NCBI GenBank assembly: GCA_946479335.1
Contig: CAMLFP010000303.1
Location: 1-6,833 of the forward strand
Origin: an uncultured Archangium sp.
GTDB taxonomy: Bacteria; Myxococcota; Myxococcia; Myxococcales; Myxococcaceae
Direction of reading: 5' to 3'
DNA length: 6,833 bases
Translations under genes and position numbers: made by a program
Notes under the pieces: generated by a model
What the model was told of the DNA's origin: nothing
What the model saw: the letters and a program-made list of their open reading frames with translations, nothing else
Database searches by the model: none
Shown: positions 1-4,267 of the stretch, in pieces
How positions within the stretch are numbered: position 1 is the first letter of the stretch
Layout of the letters: every line of letters starts with the position of its first letter

Positions 1-78
1 TGGGCCCGCACGCAGACGCTGCCGGAGCTGCCCTCGCTGGGCCTCGGCGCGCCCGCTCCGGCGATGGTGAAGCGGTAA
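1..78 (+). CDS. C-terminal tail of an unrecognised protein (partial, 5' end outside window)
   Basis: An open frame runs from the first base to TAA at 76-78 and gives 25 residues, beginning WARTQTLPELPSLG and ending PAMVKR. The tail is rich in Pro, Ala, Leu and Gly and looks like a disordered C-terminus, with no motif that identifies a family. It is called a gene end because the frame is open to the window edge, its codons end mostly in G or C as in the neighbours, and a strong hairpin follows its stop within a few bases. That hairpin has its T-tract on the other strand, so it mainly serves the opposing gene. Too little is visible to name a function. Confidence 0.5.
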   Translation, partial: WARTQTLPELPSLGLGAPAPAMVKR

Positions 79-80
79 AG

Positions 81-115
81 AAAAAACCTCCCCCCGCTGT
101 TCGCGAGGGGAGGTT
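81..115 (-). terminator. Intrinsic terminator of the Cys-rich lipoprotein gene
   Basis: Bases 85-93 (AACCTCCCC) pair perfectly with 107-115 (GGGGAGGTT). After one C-A mismatch the stem continues with 95-97 against 103-105, leaving a 5-nt loop at 98-102. Read on the minus strand, the stem runs into six T's (86-81). This is the classical GC-rich hairpin plus U-tract and lies about 30 nt after the stop of the minus-strand gene at 147. On the plus strand the stem is followed by CAAAG, not T's, so termination of the gene ending at 78 would be weaker, although convergent genes can share such a hairpin. Confidence 0.85.
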
Positions 116-146
116 CAAAGAACGTCAGGCGACGTTCAACCTTCGC

Positions 147-1109
147 TTACGGGCACACGCCGACGGCCGCGTTGACCGGCTCGCACGTCCCCGAGCCACA
201 CGACGGAGCGCCCGCGTCGGGGTTGCAGAAGGTGTGGCAGGTAGCGCCGCCGTCCTGCTCCGGCACGCAGCCCGTGCCGGGCACGCAGTCGTTGCTGGCC
301 GCGCAGGTGGAGCCCGCGGGGACCGCGCCGGCCGTGGTGCAGCCGAAGTTCAGCGTCGTGCCGCTGACGTTGACGATGTAGCAGCCGTCGCCCGAGGCAC
401 AGGTCGGGGCGAGCGGGTCGCACGCGGTGGGGAAGCTGCACGCGAAGGCGCCGTGGCCAAGCTGCGTGGCGAGCGTCACGTAGATATTGCAGAAGCCGCC
501 CTGGCCGCAGTCGGAGTCCTGGTAGCACCACTGGGTGCACGAGCCGCTGGTGCCGTTGCCGAGGCACGCGAGGCCCGGGCGGCAGGCGGTCGCGCCCGCG
601 CACGCCTCGCCGACGCCCGCGTCACCGACCGCGGTGCACGTCGTGCCGAAGCTGCTCGGGCCGGTCTGCGCGAACACACACCCCTGACCCGCCGTGGTGC
701 AGTTCGAGGGCACGATGGTGCACGCGCCGGGGAAGCACTGGGCGTCGCCGTTGCTGTTGATGGGGAAGCACGACGAGCCCGTCGCGCAGGTGCTCTGCTC
801 GGAGGTCGGCGCGCAGGTGGTGCTGCCCGTGCCGCCGCACGTGGAGCCCGTGCCGCCGCCCGTCGTGCCGCCGGTGCCGCCGCCCGTCGTGCCGCCGGTG
901 CCGCCGCCCGTCGTACCGCCAGTGCCGCCGCCCGTCGTACCGCCAGTGCCGCCACCCGACGAGCCGGAGCCGCCGCCGGTGATCGCCGTGCCGCCGCCCG
1001 TGGTGCCGGAGCCACCGCCGGTTCCGCCGCCTCCCCCGCCGCCGCAAGAGGGAACAACCGCCAGAGAGAGACCGATGACACACCCGAAGGTGAGAGCGCG
1101 AAGGTTCAT
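147..1109 (-). CDS. Cys-rich, Gly/Thr-linker surface lipoprotein, function unknown
   Basis: The 320-residue product starts at ATG 1109-1107. Residues 1-21 form a signal peptide (MNLRALTF, then a hydrophobic run) ending VVPS before Cys22, a plausible lipobox although Pro at -2 is unusual. Residues 23-97 are an almost pure Gly/Thr/Ser linker that would hold the rest away from the membrane. Residues 91-319 carry about 30 Cys and form two tandem 12-Cys modules (125-207 and 224-309) that match each other in spacing. No catalytic motif is visible, so an extracellular disulphide-bonded binding or structural role is inferred. A GTG at 1133 would add eight residues before the signal peptide; the ATG is preferred because it puts the basic residue directly before the hydrophobic core, although neither start has a good Shine-Dalgarno. 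The peroxiredoxin gene lies 78 bp upstream on the same strand and co-transcription is possible. The stop is followed by a strong terminator. Confidence 0.85.
   Translation of the reverse strand: MNLRALTFGCVIGLSLAVVPSCGGGGGGGTGGGSGTTGGGTAITGGGSGSSGGGTGGTTGGGTGGTTGGGTGGTTGGGTGGTTGGGTGSTCGGTGSTTCAPTSEQSTCATGSSCFPINSNGDAQCFPGACTIVPSNCTTAGQGCVFAQTGPSSFGTTCTAVGDAGVGEACAGATACRPGLACLGNGTSGSCTQWCYQDSDCGQGGFCNIYVTLATQLGHGAFACSFPTACDPLAPTCASGDGCYIVNVSGTTLNFGCTTAGAVPAGSTCAASNDCVPGTGCVPEQDGGATCHTFCNPDAGAPSCGSGTCEPVNAAVGVCP
183..737 (-). repeat. Two tandem copies of a 12-Cys module within the lipoprotein
   Basis: Copy 1 covers residues 125-207 (489-737) and copy 2 residues 224-309 (183-440). Numbers of residues between successive Cys are 4,6,6,13,11,5,5,8,3,5,5 in copy 1 and 5,6,5,13,11,5,5,9,3,8,4 in copy 2. 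Sequence identity beyond Cys is modest: both have CTTAG, Gly-rich turns, and an aromatic residue between the two Cys that are three apart (CTQWC and CHTFC). This is an old internal duplication, judged from spacing counted by eye. Confidence 0.75.
850..969. repeat. 24-bp tandem repeat encoding the Gly/Thr linker
   Basis: Four 24-bp units lie at 850-873, 874-897, 898-921 and 922-945, with a decayed fifth at 946-969. The first two units are identical, and the next two are identical to each other, differing from the first pair at two sites (GTACC for GTGCC, CCA for CCG). Each unit is eight codons on the minus strand, giving TGGGTGGT-type residues, so gain or loss of a unit keeps the frame. The pairwise identity suggests recent unit duplication by slippage. 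Confidence 0.9.
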
Positions 1110-1187
1110 GAGCGCGCGACTCAACACGCACACTTCACCACGTCAAGCCGGTGGCCCGTGGCGCTTTGTCGCGTGAGAAAAATGGGC

Positions 1188-1718
1188 TCAGTGCGTGCCC
1201 GCGTCGGCAGCGCCGGTGACGATCTTCACCGCGCTCCCCGCGTGGATGTTGCAGACCTCGACGGCCTTCGTCGGGTCGACGGCGTCGCCGCCTTCCTGCA
1301 CCGCCAGCACCTTGCGACCAGCGCCGATGACGAAGGTGACGCGCTTGGCGATGGGGAAGAGGAACCCCTTCACGTCGTACGTCTTGATGAGGTCGAGGTT
1401 GCGGTCGCCCACGAACGGATAGGCAGCCTTCAGCGAGTCCCTGAACTTGCGCTCCGTGGGCTCGTCATCGGCGGAGACCACGATAACCTCGCCGCCCGCC
1501 TTCTTGATCTCGTCGTAGTGCTTCACGTACGCGGTGAGCTCCGCCGTGCAGCCCGGCGTGAAGGCCTTGGGGAAGAACGCGAGGATGACCACGCCCTTCT
1601 CGGTCAGCGCCGAGAGCTTGAGTTCCACGCCGTCGACGGACTTCACGGTGAAGTCGGGCGCCACGTCGCCCACTGCGGGTTGCGCGGCCAGCGACAGCGT
1701 CAGCACGAGGGAGAGCAT
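1188..1718 (-). CDS. Exported BCP-like peroxiredoxin (AhpC/TSA family)
   Basis: The 176-residue product belongs to the thioredoxin-fold peroxiredoxins, which reduce hydrogen peroxide and organic peroxides through a peroxidatic Cys. GDVAPDF (17-23) is the usual N-terminal family motif. PKAFTPGC (50-57) is the PxxxTxxC active site with Pro50, Thr54 and peroxidatic Cys57, and Arg126 in KRVTFVI sits where the catalytic Arg is expected. Residues 1-12 ([12 protein letters not shown]) resemble a Sec signal peptide, so the enzyme is probably periplasmic, although the leader lacks the usual basic residue. The Cys normally found five residues after the peroxidatic one in E. coli Bcp is Thr62 here; the only other Cys is Cys156 near the C-terminus. 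An AAGGA ribosome site precedes the ATG, and an in-frame TAA at 1730-1728 excludes any upstream start. The gene is divergent from the HipA-like gene and lies upstream of the lipoprotein gene on the same strand. Confidence 0.93.
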   Translation of the reverse strand: MLSLVLTLSLAAQPAVGDVAPDFTVKSVDGVELKLSALTEKGVVILAFFPKAFTPGCTAELTAYVKHYDEIKKAGGEVIVVSADDEPTERKFRDSLKAAYPFVGDRNLDLIKTYDVKGFLFPIAKRVTFVIGAGRKVLAVQEGGDAVDPTKAVEVCNIHAGSAVKIVTGAADAGTH

Positions 1719-1724
1719 GCGTCT

Positions 1725-1729
1725 TCCTT
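1725..1729 (-). promoter_or_regulatory. Ribosome binding site of the peroxiredoxin gene
   Basis: AAGGA on the minus strand lies six bases before the ATG at 1718. It overlaps an in-frame TAA (1730-1728), so this site and this start are the only option for the reading frame. Confidence 0.75.
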
Positions 1730-1776
1730 AGCGGCGGCCTCCGCGGCGCGCCATCAACAGCGACGGGTATGCGAGA

Positions 1777-2886
1777 GTGAAAATCGTGAGCACTGAATTC
1801 CCCATCTACCGCGTGACGATGACGGGCTCGGTCGAACGACTGGGCTCGTGGCATCACGACACGCGCACGTTGGTGCTCGAACACGAGGGCTACCCGTTGC
1901 TCCGCCCGGGGACGCATCGCATCGACGGCGATCTCCCGTGGCTCTTCTGGGACATGACGCCCTCGGGCTTTCTGGGGAACCGATTTTCAGCCAGGCAGCC
2001 ACAGCTCGCCCTCCCGTCTGATCCGCGCACGTGGTCGCGAGATCAGGTGATTCGCGTCCTCTCCGAGGCTGGGAGCGAACTGTCAGGGAACCTCCTCATT
2101 GGCGAAGAATCTCGCGAGCGATTCGAGCGTTGGTCCTTCAGTAAGTCCGATTTTTTCGCCGAACTCGACGCCGCACTCCGAAGCGAACTGCGCGCCGGCG
2201 CCTCTTCCTCGCTCGGCGGAGAGCGCCCCAAAGTGGTGCTCCAGGCAGCCCAGGACCAACCCGAACTCCTGATCAAGTTCAGTCCGCCCGTGACGACGAC
2301 CGCCGGGCGCCGTTGGGCTGATCTCCTCTTCTGCGAGGCGATCTGCTCACAGACATTGAACGATCATGGCGTCGTCACAGTGAAGGCATCCACTCAAGAC
2401 CAGCCGCTGCCTGAGCGAGTACTCCTCATGTCTCGACGGTTCGATCGCCAACCCCAGCGCGGCCGAGTCGGCGCGGGTGCGCTCTACTGGCTCGCGATGG
2501 AGCGCTGGGGAGACGTGCAGCTGCCCGCGCCGGAGGTAACTCGGCGGCTCGTTGAGTCAGGCGAACTCGCCTCACAGGACGCCGAGACCTGCGCGACGGT
2601 GCATGCGTTCTCTGCAGCCATCGGGAACAACGACGCGCACCTCGGCAACTACGGCCTGCTTTTCGATGACCACGGCAAGGCACGGCTCGCGCCGATCTAC
2701 GACGTGCTGCCGATGGTCTTCGCGCCACGTCACGATGAGTTGCCTGATCAGTACGTGAAGCCGCGCAGCGAGAGGCCGGCGCCGAAGATCCAGGTGATGG
2801 TCGAAGACCTCGCAACGCGCATCCAGAACGACGAGCAGATCAGCACGCCGTTCAAGGAACTCTGGCTCCGGTACGTCGGGCGCTGA
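1777..2886 (+). CDS. HipA-like Ser/Thr kinase, orphan (no HipB partner)
   Basis: The 369-residue cytoplasmic protein carries the HipA C-terminal kinase motifs in order: a Gly-rich, P-loop-like segment SSLGGERPK (144-152), ATP-binding Lys167 in LLIKF, MSRRFDR (218-224), the catalytic loop GNNDAHLGN (283-291) with Asp286, and the metal-binding Asp309 in LAPIYDV. All key residues are present, so activity is likely. HipA of E. coli phosphorylates glutamyl-tRNA synthetase; the substrate here is unknown. Residues 53-116, including LPWLFWDMTPSGFLG and GNLLIGE, recall from memory the YjjJ branch of HipA-like proteins, which carry an N-terminal helix-turn-helix (about 440 residues in total). That domain is absent here. 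The GTG at 1777 is the first start after an in-frame TAG at 1729-1731, so no N-terminal extension is possible without a frameshift. No clear Shine-Dalgarno is seen. No hipB-like gene lies on either side. Its GC content is visibly lower than that of its neighbours, which may indicate transfer. Confidence 0.88.
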   Translation: MKIVSTEFPIYRVTMTGSVERLGSWHHDTRTLVLEHEGYPLLRPGTHRIDGDLPWLFWDMTPSGFLGNRFSARQPQLALPSDPRTWSRDQVIRVLSEAGSELSGNLLIGEESRERFERWSFSKSDFFAELDAALRSELRAGASSSLGGERPKVVLQAAQDQPELLIKFSPPVTTTAGRRWADLLFCEAICSQTLNDHGVVTVKASTQDQPLPERVLLMSRRFDRQPQRGRVGAGALYWLAMERWGDVQLPAPEVTRRLVESGELASQDAETCATVHAFSAAIGNNDAHLGNYGLLFDDHGKARLAPIYDVLPMVFAPRHDELPDQYVKPRSERPAPKIQVMVEDLATRIQNDEQISTPFKELWLRYVGR

Positions 2887-4176
2887 TCAGCCGCGCATCT
2901 TCGCCCACAGCGAGTGCGCGGCCTCGCGGGCCTTGCGCGCGACTTCATTCACGTCGAGCGCGAGCGCCTTCCGCTTCCACAGCCGCCACAGGCCATCGAC
3001 CATCACCGACTCCACCGCGCGCGACGAGAAGCCCGCCAGCACGTGCGCCGCCAGCGTCGAGGCGTCGAGCGGCGTCGGCGAGTGGTAGTCGAGCACCAGC
3101 AGGTCAGCGGCAGAGCCCGGCTGCAGCGACCCGATGGGGAACCCGAAGGCCTCGCTGGCGAGCCGGTGCCCGTTGGCGATGAAGCGCAGCACGTCGATGG
3201 GCTGGCCCGCGTCGGCGGTGCGCAGACACGCGGTCTGCGCTTCGGCGAAGACGTCGAGCGGCAGCGTGTCGGTGCCGAAGCAGCCGCGCACCCCGAACTT
3301 CGACACCGTCGCGCGGCCGGTCTGCGAGAACATGTTCGAACGCGCGGAGTGCACCAGCCACGTGCCCTGCGTGATGAGCGCCGACAGCTCCGGCCAGGTG
3401 AGGTGCACGCCGTGCGAGAGCACCGCGCGGGCGCCGGTGAGGCCCGCCGCGACCAGGCGCTCCGCGGCGCTGGCGCCGAAGCGTTTGCGGCTCTCGTCTT
3501 CTTCCCGCGCGTCTTCTGCCAGGCGCGCCAGCAACAACAGGTCGTGCTTCGCGCGCGCGTCCTTCACGCCGCTCAGCGCGTCCTCCGACAGGCCGCCGAG
3601 CGCGCCGAGGGCGATCGCCCCGCGATACCGGCCGCGCGCCCGGGTCGCGTAGCCGACGCACTCCTCGAGCGCCTCCTCGCGCGCCATCGCGCCGCCGCGG
3701 TCGCTCACCTCACACGCCAGCACCGCGCGCATGCCGACGTGGTTGAGCCCGTGCGCCACGCGCGAGAGCGAGCCGGTCAGCGCGGTGCGCGCGAAGCTGG
3801 TGTCGAACACCGTGGTGGTGCCGGCGACGAGGCCCTCGAGCCCGCCGACCTCCGCGGCCGCCTCGAGCTCGTGTTGCTCCATCACGTCTTCCAGCCGCTG
3901 CCGCGCCTGCAGCTCACCTTCGAAGCCGGCGGCGGGCCGCGGGTAGCCGCGCAACAGCGTGGTGTGGAGGTGGTGCTGCGCGGAGACCAACCCGGGGAAG
4001 AGCAGCTTGCCCTTGAGGTCGATGATCTCGTCGCCGGGGAGCGGGTCGATGGCGCCGCGGGCGGTGATGCGCTCTCCCTCGATGCGGAGGTCCGCCGCCT
4101 CGACCTGCGCGGGTTCGACATCAACCACGGTCGCGCCTTTGAGCACCGTTGCCACTGAGGCGCGACGGTACGCCAT
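2887..4176 (-). CDS. SsnA-like amidohydrolase with altered metal site
   Basis: The product (429 residues from ATG 4176) has the architecture of the amidohydrolase superfamily: an N-terminal beta segment (LKGATVVDVEPA), KLLFPGLVSAQHHLHTTLLRG at the first barrel strand, then later barrel motifs LSHGVHLTW, VHSARSNM and FGTDTLP, and a C-terminal GSLQPGSAADLLVLD segment. ACEVSDRGGA and the overall order match the SsnA/ATZ-TRZ-like branch, whose members hydrolyse amine or amide groups on heterocycles and related compounds. The strand-1 motif, normally HxH, reads Gln-His-His, and the strand-5 HxHxAE motif reads LARLAED, so two expected metal-ligand histidines are missing. The His of the HGVHL motif and the GTD aspartate remain. 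Catalysis may be changed or lost. A GTG at 4227 would add 17 residues outside the fold, and a GTG at 4155 is also possible; the ATG is preferred but has no strong Shine-Dalgarno. The stop codon abuts the stop of the HipA-like gene. Confidence 0.88.
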   Translation of the reverse strand: MAYRRASVATVLKGATVVDVEPAQVEAADLRIEGERITARGAIDPLPGDEIIDLKGKLLFPGLVSAQHHLHTTLLRGYPRPAAGFEGELQARQRLEDVMEQHELEAAAEVGGLEGLVAGTTTVFDTSFARTALTGSLSRVAHGLNHVGMRAVLACEVSDRGGAMAREEALEECVGYATRARGRYRGAIALGALGGLSEDALSGVKDARAKHDLLLLARLAEDAREEDESRKRFGASAAERLVAAGLTGARAVLSHGVHLTWPELSALITQGTWLVHSARSNMFSQTGRATVSKFGVRGCFGTDTLPLDVFAEAQTACLRTADAGQPIDVLRFIANGHRLASEAFGFPIGSLQPGSAADLLVLDYHSPTPLDASTLAAHVLAGFSSRAVESVMVDGLWRLWKRKALALDVNEVARKAREAAHSLWAKMRG

Positions 4177-4223
4177 TCTCGAAAAATGGGGCCATAACTC
4201 TTTGCCCGGCTTCCCACCCGCGC

Positions 4224-4250
4224 GCACACGCTGTTAAGCGCCGCGTGTGC
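4224..4250. repeat. Inverted repeat in the divergent promoter gap
   Basis: GCACACGC (4224-4231) and GCGTGTGC (4243-4250) are perfect 8-base inverted arms around an 11-base spacer. The repeat lies in the 91-bp gap between the divergent amidohydrolase and protease genes, ending seven bases before the protease ribosome site. It could be an operator, or a hairpin in the 5' leader of the protease transcript. No T-tract follows, so it is not a terminator. Such repeats can arise by chance in DNA this GC-rich. Confidence 0.45.
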
Positions 4251-4257
4251 CTCGCGC

Positions 4258-4261
4258 GGAG
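4258..4261 (+). promoter_or_regulatory. Ribosome binding site of the first protease gene
   Basis: GGAG lies six bases before the ATG at 4268. It decides for that start over an in-frame GTG at 4247, which would place seven extra residues in front of the signal peptide and has no such site. Confidence 0.7.
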
Positions 4262-4267
4262 TGTTCG

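Noticed and set aside
850..969. CRISPR array
   Set aside because: The 24-bp units are directly adjacent with no unique spacers, and they encode a Gly/Thr linker.
1110..1133. GTG start at 1133 for the lipoprotein, and similar upstream GTG starts at 4227 and 4247
   Set aside because: Each adds residues in front of the expected signal peptide or fold. For 4247 the internal ATG has a good GGAG site; for the other two the choice rests on N-terminal architecture only and remains less sure.
1118..1146. TTGACG (1146-1141, minus strand) as a -35 box for the lipoprotein gene
   Set aside because: The hexamer at the right spacing (TGAGTC) is a poor -10 match, and the implied start of transcription would leave almost no leader. 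It is not strong enough to annotate.
1170..1200. Possible terminator after the peroxiredoxin stop (GGGC/GCCC stem with a short T-run on the minus strand)
   Set aside because: The stem is only four base pairs around a nine-base loop and partly inside the coding region. It cannot be distinguished from chance, so the link between the peroxiredoxin and lipoprotein genes stays open.
1719..1776. Promoters or operators in the divergent gap between the peroxiredoxin and HipA-like genes
   Set aside because: The 58 bp contain palindromes such as CCGCGG and GGCGCGCC, but these are common in DNA this GC-rich. No recognisable -10/-35 pair is visible on either strand, and no small hipB-like gene fits.
234..1796. 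Long plus-strand open frame of 520 codons opposite the lipoprotein and peroxiredoxin genes
   Set aside because: It is a shadow of high-GC coding DNA: almost entirely Ala, Arg and Gly, with no motif. The opposite strand encodes a recognisable peroxiredoxin with a ribosome site and a lipoprotein with a terminator.
2914..4158. Plus-strand open frame of 414 codons opposite the amidohydrolase
   Set aside because: Low-complexity Arg/Ala/Glu/Val composition typical of an antisense shadow, while the minus strand shows ordered amidohydrolase motifs.
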